The position numbers were made by a program, and so were the translations under genes. The notes under the pieces are model-generated. The model ran no database searches. It had not been told where the DNA came from and saw nothing but the letters and a program-made list of their open reading frames with translations. This document shows, one piece after another, positions 12,193 to 23,867 of a stretch of 64,000 nt of DNA; position 1 is the stretch's first letter, and the number at the start of each line of letters is the position of its first letter. The stretch comes from Diplosphaera chodatii (taxonomy: Eukaryota > Chlorophyta > Trebouxiophyceae > Prasiolales > Stichococcaceae), in NCBI GenBank assembly GCA_032358165.1, contig JAALGY010000032.1, forward strand, positions 3,596,001 through 3,660,000, given 5' to 3'.

Positions 12193-12588
12193 AGCGTTGC
12201 CTTATCTTCTGGCTTGCTAGGGATCGAAACCTTGCAGCTCAACAAAATTGCAGGTGGCACAGCCAAGATCGCTCTGCCTTGAGGTCGCTTGTCCTGGCAC
12301 GTTTCGGCGGCAAGGCAGCAGGCTCTGTGGGTACCCAGATGCGAGTAACACACAGCGACGCTGTAGGCGCTGTGGCGTAAGGCACTGTCTGGCAGCTGAT
12401 GTAGACTTCTCGTGAGGGACAGGGCTGAGCTAGTTGGACTAGCCGCGCCAAGCTAATCGGCCTCGCCCTGCAGAAGCTTGCTGCCGTGGCTGTGCGTCGC
12501 CAGAAGACGGCGTGCCGGCCCACCCGCAAGCTGTAGGGCCGAGCCGACAGCCAGTCTCCATGTCGGCTGCTCCCGTTAGCGTGTCAGC
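12193..12588. promoter_or_regulatory. Putative bidirectional promoter (YccF / MOS1-like)
   Basis: These 396 bp separate the two divergent start codons. They must hold both 5' UTRs and both core promoters. No TATA box is obvious near either start. Confidence 0.45.
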
Positions 12589-15500
12589 ATGTCACAGCGC
12601 GAGCAGGGTCGCTACCCAAGTTCGTCAGGCCCAGCAGGCCGTGGAGGCGCGCAGCCCCAGCGCTCTGGCCTAGTGCCCCTGGGTGGCATCAAGGTAAGCG
12701 ACTGCCATGGCACTGCGCCGCATCGCCGCCGTAGCAGGCGATGGGGACTACTGCAGATGGCCGCCAGAGCAAGCCGTGTGGTGTTCAGCTACAGTTTTGC
12801 TGCCTTAAACAATGGCAGACTATGTGCAATATTGCAATGGCAAGATCAGCGCGCCCACTCTGCTCGTGCATCCCTGATGATGCAGCGTGGTCGGGGATCA
12901 GGCGGCGTGCCCAGCGCAGCCCCACCTCCGAAGCTTGCCATCCCCAAGCCAGTCAATCTCCCATCGCTCAAGAAGGTACACCTGCTGCACAGGGCGTGTA
13001 CATCATTGAATTGCGATGGTAATGCTGCATGCAGGCGCAAGCTGGTGCTGTGCAGCAATCCCTGCACCTGCTGGCTCCGATGTTTCAGAGGAAGATTTGC
13101 TGCTGCTGCAGCGCCACTTGAGCAAGTCCGCTGTCCGCGCAGGAGAATGCAGGGCTAGATCCAAACACACAGCTTGTGCCCACCGCCGGCGGGGGCTGGT
13201 CCAAGCCCGAGGAGGCAGCCCAGCCCGAGGCCCCAGCCAGCGATGCCAGCCCCCTGACGGCCGGCTCGACCTGGGGCTCCGCACAGTCGCGATCGGCGGC
13301 GGCTCCCTGGCAGCCGCCTGCTGACCCTGCCGCCCCCGCGGCTGCGGCCCTGCCGTTCAAGCTCCGGTCCGGCTTCGACAGGCGACGCCTGAACCCGTCC
13401 GAGTACCCCAGCCTCGAGGCCGCCGGCAAGAAGTCGGCGCTCGTCGCACAGCTTGCGCTCGGCAAGGCGCCCACCTCTGCGCTGCTCGGGCCGCCGTCCG
13501 GCTTGGTGAGCAGCCAGTGGCAACTTTTGCAGGGGGATGCCTGGCCACAGCGGCACCGCCTTGGCCCAGTGCATGGGCAGCAGCCGCTGCGATGCCCAGC
13601 ATTGCAAGTGGTCACAGCTGAGCATGGGCAGGGGCTGCACCATGTGGCAAACACCCGTAGTGTGCAGGCGATCCGACACGTTCTTGGCCACTTTACCGCA
13701 GGATACCAGCGGCCGTAATTGGGACGACGAGGATCGCGCAGCCCCTCCCCGGCCGCCGTCCGCTGACTGGTGAGCGGCATGTGGAACTGCTGACACATGC
13801 GACGGCGCATCGCAGAAGCTTGGGGATTGCCATATCAAGTTGTTGGATCTGCCCAGTTCCTGTTGGCAGCCTGTGTCATGGTCGCCGCATATCCCAGAAA
13901 TGCACTGTTTCTGCTACAGGTACGACAGGTACGGCGGGGAGCAGGGTGACGGCTACGGTCATCGCCCAGATGAGCAGGCGCCCTATGGGAGGCCGCCGAG
14001 CGGCGGAGAGGAGCGCGTTCCTTTCGGCCGCACGGTAGCAGATGACAAGCCGCCGCCCCCGCCGCCACCGCCTCGTGCAGCGTCCTGGCACGAGCCCGAG
14101 CTGCCCCTAGACCGTGAGCGGGAGCGTTCGCTGCCAGCACCGCCATCGCCGGCAACAGACGACGCCAGCCGGGACAGCAGCCGTTATGCTCGCGGCGAGC
14201 GGCCTCTGCTGATCGCCGCAGGGCGCGATGCCGACAGAGACGAGCGGCTGGGCGACAGGCGTGCAGAGCCGCGGGGGACGTCAGAGCTGCGCAGCGATGC
14301 CGCAGATCGGTGGCGGACAACATCTCAGCAGCCGCCGCTGCACGCCAACGGCCGACACCCACCCACCGAGCCGCCCGTGCCACGCCGTGACGGCTACCCA
14401 GATCGCAGGGGCGGCTTCGAGGACAGGTGTTCATGTGTGCTGCCCTGTATACTGCTGCTGATATGATGCACTGATCCCAACTCACGTCGGCAGAGCGTGC
14501 TGTATGTAACGATCACAGCAATGTCCTTTGCTGACAGGCGCCGCGGCAGCTGGGATGACGACCGGCGCTCGAACTTTGGCGGCCCGGCGGGGCAGCAGCC
14601 GCGCTTCGAGGGCCCGCCCCGCGGCCGGCCCTTCAGCGGGCCGGGCGGCAGCCACTACGACGGCACCCCGGGCCGCTCGCGCCTGACGGACGGTGGAGCC
14701 CGCAGCGCGCTGCTGTCCTCGGGCCCGCAGCAGCCCCCCCACAGCGCGCTGGTCGGCGGGCCGCCGGCCGGCGCCGACGCCGCGCCGCTGCGCTCCGCGC
14801 TGGCGGGCCCGCCGCCGCCGGCGGCCAACCACGTGGCCGCGCGCCGCCCGGCCTCGGCTGGCGTCGATGCAGCCGGCCGCCCCGACAGCGTCCTGCAGGG
14901 CGAGCTGCCGCTGCGCCCGGCGTCGCAGCCGCCGCCAGAGCTGCTGGGGGCGTCCCCGGCCGTGGCCGCCCCGCAGGCGGAGGAGGAAGAGGAGGATGAC
15001 AGCGCCGCCTTTATGGCCGAGCTGGATCGCATTGCAGCCGAAAAGGAGCAGGTGGGTCTACTCTTTCCAGTATGGGCATGTGAAGGAAACCATCATGTCT
15101 TGAGAAGACAGATCGCAATTTGGTTGCAACCTTTCTGTAGGCTTTTAATCAGCTGGTTTTAGTTCTGCGGTCTGGCAGGCTGATGTTGCCTCTGCCATTG
15201 ACTTGCAGCTCAAGAAGCAAAAGGCAGAGGAGGCTGCCGCTCAGGCGGCTGCTGAGATCGAGGCTCGTGAGGCAGAGGAAGCTGCGGCAGCGGCTGTCAT
15301 CGCAGCTGAGGAAGCTCGCCAGAAGCAGGCAGTCGAGGTGTGGTTCAACAGCCGCCAGCTTCAGCCAACATTGATGTTGTGCCCGTGTCCATACCGCTTG
15401 CACTCTAGTTCAAGCTGCCCGGGGTTCAGGGTGACGATTGATGTTGCTTCGGACACATGATGAACATGATCATTGCAGGGGGTACAGGCACGCGCCCGGG

Positions 15501-18500
15501 AGCTGGCAGCCCAGGCAGAGGCTGAGGAGCGCAGGAAGGCTGCGGCCCAGGTGCGTCGCAACCCCTGGTTGTCCTGCTGTTGTCCTGCTGGATAAGGCTG
15601 TTGCACTGCCTGACGTCCTGCTATGTGTTGAGTCAAGAAGTGCTTTGCCAGCACCACCTCACTGCTGAGGACACTGCATCAAGTGTTTTGCCAGCACCAC
15701 CTCACTGCTGGGGACACTGCATCACTCTCGTGCAACAGGCAAAGCTGAAAGAGATCGAGGACCGCATCGCTGCGCGTGAGGCCGAGGCCCGGGCCAAGGC
15801 TGAGCGGGAGGCGGAGGAGGCTGCGGCGGCTGCAGAGGCCAAGGCCAAGGCAGATGCTGACGCTCGTGAGGCAGCAGTGGAAGCGGAGCGAGCTGCCCAG
15901 GAGCAGCGGGCTGCTGACCAGGCGGCTGCGAGTGCAGCCAAGCCCCCGGCTGCGGAGGCAGACACCACCCCGCTGCTCAGCAAGGCCGCCTCGGCAGACC
16001 CCGCACCCGCGGCGGTGCACACCCCGTCGCCGCCGCCGCTGGTCAACGCCTGGTCCAAGCCGCTGACGCTCGGCCCGCCGCAGCCGGCGGCTCCGCAGCA
16101 GACGCAGCAGGCAGCAGCGCCGCCGCCGACGCCGCAGCAGCAGCAGCAGCCGCCGCCTGCCTCCGAGTCTGGAGCCGAGGTGCCGGCAGCGACCAGCCCC
16201 CGGCGCCCCAGGGCTGCTGCCAGCTCCTGGCGGCGCGGCGATGCGCCGCCGCCCCCCCAGCAGCAGGCCAAGGCCACGGACGCGCCCTTTGATGAGCCTG
16301 CTGGCGATGGTGCCCCCAGTGGCCGTGGTGCACGTACCCGGGGCGGCCGGCGGTCTGGATCCCGCGACATCGTGCCCCCGACTGACAAGTGAGCACTGCA
16401 GTTGCAGGTTTGACTGTCCAATGAGCACACCCAGTACGACAGAAAGCATGTGTCCATCTCAAGCAGTCGTGTGTCGCCTGCCCTTCTTGGCTGCTCCTGG
16501 TCAGCTGTGCAGCACAGCAGCACATTATGTCTGCAAACTTTCTGTACTGTATGCTTGCAGGCCCCAGCAGCAGCAGCCGCCCAAGGGCGCCTCCCCAAAA
16601 GACGCCTCGGTGCGCAAGCGCAGCCGCGGCGGCAACAAGCCCCCGGGACGGACACTGCCGCTGCCCGTCCTGCAGCCGCGGGGCTCTGCCGGCGGCGCCT
16701 CCCCGACCGGCTCCTCGCCAGTCGCATCCCCACCGCAGCAGCCGCCATACGACGGCGTCAGCGCTGCGCCTATGGACCCTGCAGCGAGCGAGGCGCCTGC
16801 GCCACCACCCACCCCAGCAGACGCGGCAGCCCCGCAGCAGCCGGCGGGCCTCAGCAACGGCCCGGTCGCGCTGGGTTCTGACGACACAAGCACCGCGGCA
16901 GTCGGCAGCACGCTGGCTGACCTGGTGCTGTCGGAGCCGCCCCCGCGCCCCGAGCCCGCTGCTGCCCTGCTGGACCCCGTGGTTCCCATCGCCGGGGGTG
17001 CGGCCCCCATCGCCCGCCCCCGCTCTAGGGCTGCCCTAGAGGAGGGGTTCAAGGACACACTCGCCAGCGGCGTGCTGGCGAACGGCATCCCCGCGCTGCC
17101 CGCGGACCTGTCGCTGGATGGCCCGCCGCCCGCCAGCGGCGGCGCGCCCGCGCTGCAGGGTGGCCCCGCACCGGCCACCGGGTTTGGCGGCTTTGCTTCA
17201 ACCCTGACCCCCGGTGCCAGCACCCCGTCTCCCCATGCACAGGGGCTGCCCGGCGCCTTTGCCGGCAGCGGCTTCGGCTTTGGCGGCTTCGGTTTCGGCA
17301 GCGTGCCCGCCTCGGCGGCCGGGCTGTGGCAGCAGCAGCCGCCGCCTGCGCCGCAGCAGCCGCCAGCATACGCGCCTCAGCAGCCGCCGCCGCAGCAGCA
17401 GCATCAGCAGCCGGTGCTGGGCCAGCCGGTCCCGCAGATGCACCCGCAGCAGCTGCAGTACCAGCAGCAGCAGCAGCGGCCGTCGCCGCCGCCCGGGGTG
17501 CTGGGCTCCCAGGCCCCCGGCGGGCCCGCCCTGGATGCCCTGTATGGCAACCAGGCCGGCGGCTTTGGCGCGTTTGGCCAGCCGCCGATGCAGCAGCACA
17601 ACGTCATGCAGCAGCCCCCTCCGCTGACGCACCAGCAGCAGCATCACCACCACCAGCAGCAGCAGCATCAGCAGCTGGGGCGCCCTGGCGGGCTGCAGGC
17701 GCCGCAGTTCGGCACGTTCAACGGCCCCGGGGGCGGGCAGCCCCACGAGCAGCAGAGTGCGTTTGGCGGCTTTGGCCAGACGGCTTTCGTGCCCACCGGC
17801 AAGCAGCCCGACTGGAGCGTGCCGTCCATGGGCACCGCCACACGGGTGCCTAGCTCGGGCATGACGGCCGCCACCCAGGTACTATGCTGTTGCTGTCTGA
17901 TGCATGTTTTATTAAATATGGATCCTCAGGCACAGCATGTGAGGGTGGTCGGACTTGCACTACATAGCATAGCGCCAGCAGACCTTCACGTTATACTTTC
18001 TGCCCGGCAGGCGTTTGCTGCGGGGGGCCATGCCAGCAGCGGCAGCCTGGGCGCCATGAACAGCGGCCCGTTGGGCGGCGGTGCGATGCAGCAGCAGCAG
18101 GCCCCTGGTGCGGGGCGCGCCTTCATGCAGTCGCCTGGCCCGCACGCCGGCTTTGGGCAGCCTGGCCAGCAGCATGGCGGTCATGCGTTTTTCAACCAGG
18201 TGTGCAAGCGTGCTCTGTATGTCCATTCGTAAGACAGGCTGCATCCTGCAGCATGTGTTGGCACTAGTGGCTTGCGTGGTGTGGTGCAGCAAACTGTGAG
18301 TATGGGTGCAATTGGTGCTGACAAACCGCTTTGTAAGCACACATGTACCCTCTGGCGGCATGCTGTTTTGTCCCCAGCTTCTCATCAGCCCTGCTCTTCC
18401 TGCAGGCGCCGCCACAGCAGCACCTGCAGAACCCGTTGGGCCTGCCGATTATGGGCGGCAACAACGGCTTCGCTGGCGGCTTGGGCCCTGAGGCGCAGCT

Positions 18501-19102
18501 GCCAGATGACATCATGGGGGGGCTTGACGACGGCAGCGCTGCAATGCGGCAGCGGGGCGGCCCTGCAGGCATGCCCCAGGGTGGTCGTGGCGGTCCGCGG
18601 GGCATGGGGCGTGGCCCCCGAGGCGCCCAGATGCAGCCGCAGATGCAGCCGCAGTATGGCGGCCCTGTGGCCCCCCAGGGTGGCCGTGGCGGGCGTGGTC
18701 CTGCCCGCGGACTGCAGCCTGGCAGGTGATCCCTTGACTCGCTGTGAAAGCCACCTATTTGAGGCATGTGGACGCTTTGCATATGCTCTCGCAGTGATTT
18801 GTACATGCCCAGCTTCTCTGTCTCGGGTAGTCTGACATGCTCTTGCATTTGCATGGCCTCGCTCGGTGGAGCACACCGCTGTATCTTGACGCCAAGCCTT
18901 TCGTGCTCTCAGGGGAGGCAGGGCGCCTGGCGGCAGGGGGGAGGTCAGAGCCGAGGTGGGCGGCAGGGCCGCTCGTGGCGGCGGCCGTGTCAGCCGCAAC
19001 AACCGCTCACCCGTCACCATGAAGCCGGTGTATGCGGCGGGCAAGCCGCCGCCGCCTCCGCCCGGCAACTTTGCAGCGCCGCAGCAGGGCGGCGACAGCT
19101 GA
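12589..19102 (+). CDS. BAT2_N-domain protein, MOS1/PRRC2-like
   Basis: Thirteen exons keep phase to a 1504-aa protein: 12589-12693, 12886-12975, 13143-13505, 13702-13769, 13920-14426, 14538-15051, 15209-15337, 15479-15550, 15739-16388, 16561-17878, 18011-18199, 18406-18725 and 18913-19102 (TGA). The N-terminus carries the BAT2_N signature (LAIPKPVNLPSLKK, then ENAGLDPNTQLVPTAGGGW), followed by the RSGFDRRRLNPSEYPSLEA segment. The same order is seen in Arabidopsis MODIFIER OF SNC1 1 and animal PRRC2 proteins. Then come an Arg/Asp/Pro-rich region, an acidic AQAEEEEEDDSAAFMAELDR-like patch, an Ala/Glu-rich coiled coil (about residues 560-720), a long Pro/Gln/Gly region with poly-Q/H tracts, and a C-terminal RGG-rich part typical of RNA binding. 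PRRC2/MOS1 proteins act in RNA metabolism, translation and immune-gene expression. A role here is inferred only from homology. The true exon 13 frame ends in YAAGKPPPPPPGNFAAPQQ. Confidence 0.9.
15638..15723. repeat. Head-to-tail 43-bp tandem duplication in intron
   Basis: Copies at 15638-15680 and 15681-15723 abut exactly and differ at two positions. They lie just upstream of the acceptor of the ninth exon of the MOS1-like gene. Confidence 0.95.
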
Positions 19103-20043
19103 GCTGTCAGAGGGACAGATCAAGTGGATGGGTCTGGTGCTGGGGCGTGCGCAGCCTCGCATCAGCATGAGGAGCTGCAGCAGCAGCACAAGCATGCGCG
19201 GGGCTTCGCGCGATGTCCTAACAATGGACTACAGCGCCGTGCAAACAACGACAGAGCCGATGAGGAATGCGGCTGGGGTGTGAGCAAGTCTGTGGCGGTG
19301 GGTGTGAGGCTTACCGTGCACAAGCAGTATAAGAGGTTCGATGAGAAGGTGGGGACCAGCCCAACGGGGCCCAGCCCTGGAACGGTGTCTGCCCGACGTG
19401 CGACAGGTGGCGAGTGTTAGGAGGGTCGACATGTTGGACAGCAGTCCTGACACTTTGCAGCGAGTGCATTGCATTTGGACGTGAGCATGCGTCCATCATA
19501 TATGAGCTGCGCCTGCATCCTGCAACTGAGGCCAAGCAACGTGCCTGTCGCGGCAGCGACGGCACATGCCTCTGCTCTTGCATTCAGCATTGTGTGTTGC
19601 GCACACAGCGGTGAGCCTCATAATAGCAGCCTTGGAGTGCAGGGACATTCGAAGGTGTTTGCATGTGGCACAGACTGCTGTATGCACGTGGACATGCAGA
19701 CACGACACCGATAGTCACACGCTGCTGGATGATCCGGCCTGCCCATCCCTGGTATCCGTATCGCATAAGAATACCACAGTTCTGCACTGGCGTCGATAGG
19801 GTGGTCAAAGAAGGTATTCAACTACCCCCGTCCAAGCAACTGGTGCACGTGGCCGCCCTGTGCTGTCCTGTACAGCATAGGGCGGGCTGACGGACCAGAA
19901 CCTTCCCGTGCTCGCGGGCCGAGCAGCGTCCCGTCGATTTGCACGGCGACAGCACCAGCTGCAACCGCCGCTGCCGGCGTCTGTTTATAGAGGCTGAGTA
20001 GGGGACATCTGAGTAGCTCTGGTGGCAGCAGGAGCACGCAGCG
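19103..20043. promoter_or_regulatory. Intergenic: MOS1-like 3' region and DnaJ promoter
   Basis: No exon is supported here. GAAccTTC at 19898-19905, about 140 bp upstream of the DnaJ ATG, is a two-unit heat-shock-element-like motif. Class I DnaJ genes are usually heat inducible, but a full element has at least three units, so this is only suggestive. Confidence 0.4.
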
Positions 20044-23000
20044 ATGTTCGGTGGCGGTTTCTTTGGGGCAGGCGGGCCCCATGGCTTTGGCGGCATGCCT
20101 GGGGGCATGGGCAGGGAGCGCGGCAACACGGACAACACACGATACTATCAGCTGCTGGGCGTCGATAAGACCGCCAGCGAGCAGGAGCTGAAGAAGGCGC
20201 ACCGCAGGCTGGCTTTGAAGCTGCATCCTGACAAGGGTGCGTGTTGCATCGATCATCTTCGCCCAGGACACTGAACAAAACCAGCTGCGGAACGCTCAAA
20301 TTATATGCATAGCAAGTGGCATCCGTGTACATGGGTATGACAATGGCTGACACTCCGACCTGCCTTTCGTCTTTCGCACCAGTCAGTGGCCACCAAGCAC
20401 CTTATTCAATTTGCGTGCACCGGGTGCACAGTGATCATAGCATACTTGCGCGCGTAGTCAGCATGCTGTGGTTCATAGCATCCACGGATGTTCTGCAGTC
20501 GGCATTGCGATCCGCATGCAGCCGCATGCTGCCATACCGTTCTTGACATGACGCCACCAAGTCCCTCTGCTACGTTAGCTCATTCGCAGGCTGCTTGCAG
20601 CATCGAAATGATCTGAGCCTGCTGTCAGCAAGCAACTTGGAAACTTGCCAGTGCCATGCATGCTCAGCGTACGTGCATATGCACACAGGTGGGGACGAGC
20701 ACAAATTCAAAGAGATCAACGAGGCTTATGACATCCTGAAGGACCCAGAGAAGAGGCGCATCTATGACCAGGTGGCGATCTGCAGACGTGCACGACTGTC
20801 CATGTCAAGCTGCAGGCAGCCGGAGACACCACAGGCTGACGTGATGACCCTACAGAGTGCGAGTTCTGAGGACTCTCCTCCCGTGTTGTCTCCAGTTCGG
20901 AGAAGACGCAGCGAAGGAGGGCGTGGGCGGCGGCGGCGGCGGCGGCATGGCAGACATCTTTGACCTGTTCGGCGGCGGCGGCGGGCGGCGGGCGCAGCGG
21001 GAGCGGCGGGGCGAGGACGTGGTGCACCGCCTCAAGGTCACCCTGGAGGAGCTGTACAACGGCAGCAGCAGGTGAGCTATTGCGCACTGGCTCGTGGCAG
21101 CCAACTGCTGGATCATGCGGGAGGCATGCACGTTCACATGCTGCGATGGCAAAAGTACAGCTCCTTGTTGCAGCATGCATGCCATGCATCGGATGAAACG
21201 CAGGCAAGCTGCTTGGGCGGACGGGAGCGTAACAGTTTTCCAGCTATGCCTTGCAGGAAGCTGTCGCTGTCAAGGAACATCAAGTGCAGCACATGTGCGG
21301 GCGCGGGCACGAAGTCAGGCAGGCGGTACCAGTGCGAGCAGTGCCACGGCGCTGGCGTCACAGTGAGCACCGTTATGCACCTTGACCCTCAAGCAGATTG
21401 TGTCATGCATTGCGCCCTCCCCAGCTCAGCCTGTGGCAGTAGACCCGCCTGTGCATATCCATTTTGTCGGCGTCTCACCGACTGAAGCCCTCAGTTCAGT
21501 TTTTGAACGCCTGCACGTTGGATGTGCAGCAGCACTGGTCTCGACTGCACACTGAGTGGAGCCACGGGGCCTCGGTTCATGAACCAGTTTGTCTTATGTT
21601 ACTCGTACCATCGTGAACAGGTGCAGCTGCGGGCTCTGGGGCCGGGCATGATGCAGCAGGTGCAGCAGCCGTGCGTGGCGTGCGGGCAGACGGGGTACAG
21701 CACGCCGCCCAGCGACAAATGCGCCTCCTGCGGCGGCAAGGGCCTGCTGCCGGAGAAGAAGGTCTTCGACGTGCACATCGCCAAGGTGCACAGCTATCCA
21801 GCTTTGGGTGCTGTGTGAGAACAGAACAGGCCACTGCTCTTGCACAACCTGCGCCCTTGAAGGGGAGTTGAGACGCCTTTTTGCATCCATCGTCTATGGG
21901 CCAGTCATGGGGCATGACAGCGATGCATGTGTATGAGGAAACTTCATGTTTGTACATGCATGACTGTCGGGTGCCTCGCGGAGCAGGGGCTCAAGCACGG
22001 CGCCAAGATTGTGCTGCGGGGCGAGGCGGGGTGCAGCGACCCCACCGTGCAGCCGGGCGACGTGGTGTTCGTCCTGGACCAGAAGGAGCACCGCTTCTTC
22101 AAGCGCATCAACCAGGTGCCGCCCCCGTGCCCTACCCCTGCAATCCCCACATCCGGGCGTTGCAGCAGCTGTGGCAGGGTGTTTCCTCTGAGCATCCGAT
22201 AGCAGTGCGGCACCAGCCAGATACGTTTTCTCAAGGCGCCTTGCTCCAACTGTGCAGGCTCCCAGCGACCTCATTCTGTCCAAGTCCATCAGCCTATCAG
22301 AAGCGCTCACCGGCCTGCACTTCCACGTCCGGCATCTCGACGGCCGGGTCTTGCAGGTACTGAGATGTGCAACACGCCCTGTGTGGTTTTAAACAGACGC
22401 GCCTGTGCTGCATCCAAATTGCACGGGCTGCCTGCAGGGATCTTTTGCCAGGATGTCTGTAGTGCAGAAGGGGAATTTGAGAAAAGCCCACACAGTTTTC
22501 TTGCCGACATGAGGCACTTTGTCAGTCGTGGAATGTTATGTACTGCAGGTGACCACGCAGCCTGGCGAGGTGATCAAGCCAGACAGCTGGAAGGTGGTCG
22601 ACGGGGAGGGCATGCCCATCGAGTCCAACCCCTACGAGAAGGGGAACCTGTACATCCAGTTTGATGTCAAGTTCCCCGACAGCCTCACGCAGACACAAGT
22701 CCAGGCACTCACGCAGGTACCAAGCACATCCACACTTCAAAATTGCTTTCGTGCACCTGCTTTGTAGTTACATGCACAACTTGTCCTCGGTGTGCCTTAA
22801 GTCAGTCCAGAAAACACTATGGCAGCGGGCTGTAGTTGTCTAGGCCGCAGGGCGGTGCTGCGGAAGCTTGTTTTGGCCACTGTGGTGTTCCATTTGACTC
22901 ATATTGAACGCTTGGGCCCCTGATCGCAGATCCTGCCCAAGGGGCCGACGGAGAATGGCGCGGCGATGCAGGTGGACGACGCGGAGGAGTGCCATATGCG

Positions 23001-23297
23001 CAGCGTCCAGGACTTTGAGCAAGAGCTCAAGCAGCGGTGCGCATTCTGCTGTGTTTCATGTGTCGACCTGCTATTGCAAGGTCCAAGTCTCCAACCGACT
23101 TCAGTCTTAGTCCCTGCCAGCTGTGCTGCGCGCCATGCAGTGGTACCCTCAACTCGCCTCATCACCTGCTGGGTTCATGCATAACCTGTCCTTTGAACAG
23201 GCGGGAGTTCCAGCGGAGAACAAACTCGTCAGCCTATGATGAGTCAGACGACGAGGACGGCCCAGGCCCCGGCAGGGTGCAGTGCGCACAGCAATAG
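20044..23297 (+). CDS. Class I (type A) DnaJ/HSP40 co-chaperone, Ydj1/AtJ3-like, with CaaX box
   Basis: Ten in-phase exons: 20044-20236, 20689-20771, 20896-21071, 21257-21362, 21621-21785, 21987-22115, 22258-22356, 22549-22716, 22930-23036 and 23201-23297. They give 440 aa. A glycine-rich leader ([20 protein letters not shown]) precedes the J domain ([20 protein letters not shown]...HPDKG), which contains the HPD motif that stimulates Hsp70 ATPase. A G/F region follows ([18 protein letters not shown]). Four zinc-binding repeats are present: [24 protein letters not shown] and CASCGGKG. The substrate-binding C-terminal domain ends in an acidic linker and RVQCAQQ. CAQQ is the farnesylation CaaX box of plant AtJ2/AtJ3, so membrane-associated cytosolic Hsp70 partnership is likely. 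The length is slightly above the plant proteins because of the leader. Confidence 0.96.
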
Positions 23298-23867
23298 GCA
23301 GCCCTGCCGTGGAGCCTGCAGCGTCAGCCGTGGCAGCAACAGTTGCAGCACGCAGCATCTCCCTGGCTGCGGTGGGTTTACAGGCTGTGGGGCGTCAGAG
23401 CAGGTTTACAGCAGCAAGAGACATGGGCGCACTAGGTCCATCAGTCAGGAATCTTCCCGACGTATTCAAGCGCGCTGCGAAGCTGCAGCAGCGCCATGTT
23501 TGTCAGTCTTATCAAGAGGAGACCACTTGGATTGTTTGTGCCTGCACCTCTACCTTGTGCGCCAGAATGCTGTGCACCTACAGCAAAGGCCGCAGCACCT
23601 GGGCTCTCGTGTGTCAGGGTTGTCATGCATGTTCATAGACTGGTATACATACCCATGGGGTCATCTGGCAAGCAGGCTGGACGATCTTCGCACATGGTCC
23701 AAAGGCTGCAGTGTGCAGTCCTTCCTCCTTCCCCTCTCGAAGCTTTGCTCAAGTGGAAGCTGGTCACGGAAGAAACATGCAGAGTGCACACCTGCCGTTG
23801 CGATGAAACAAGACTCAGGCAGCAGATTCGCGATTTGACGCCGCGTAGCATTGAAGCCGTAGCAGTC
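23298..23867. other. Intergenic region between DnaJ and TTC1-like gene
   Basis: Both flanking genes are on the plus strand. The stretch holds the DnaJ 3' UTR and the promoter and 5' UTR of the TPR gene. I see no further gene. Confidence 0.55.

Noticed and set aside
15739..16388. MOS1-like gene ending at 16390 (in-frame TGA after PPTDK)
   Set aside because: Splicing at 16388 (gtgagc donor) to 16561 restores Lys and continues a Pro/Gln-rich frame for another 780 codons with good junctions.
15679..16748. Long minus-strand frames opposite the MOS1-like exons (up to 348 codons)
   Set aside because: Mirror of GC-rich, Ala/Pro-coding plus-strand exons. The plus-strand exons have consistent splice phases and family motifs; the minus frames have neither.
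17330..17700. CAG/CAC-rich tract as a pathological-type microsatellite
   Set aside because: It is interrupted, in frame, and encodes Gln/His-Pro-rich low-complexity protein within a phase-consistent exon. Ordinary for this gene.
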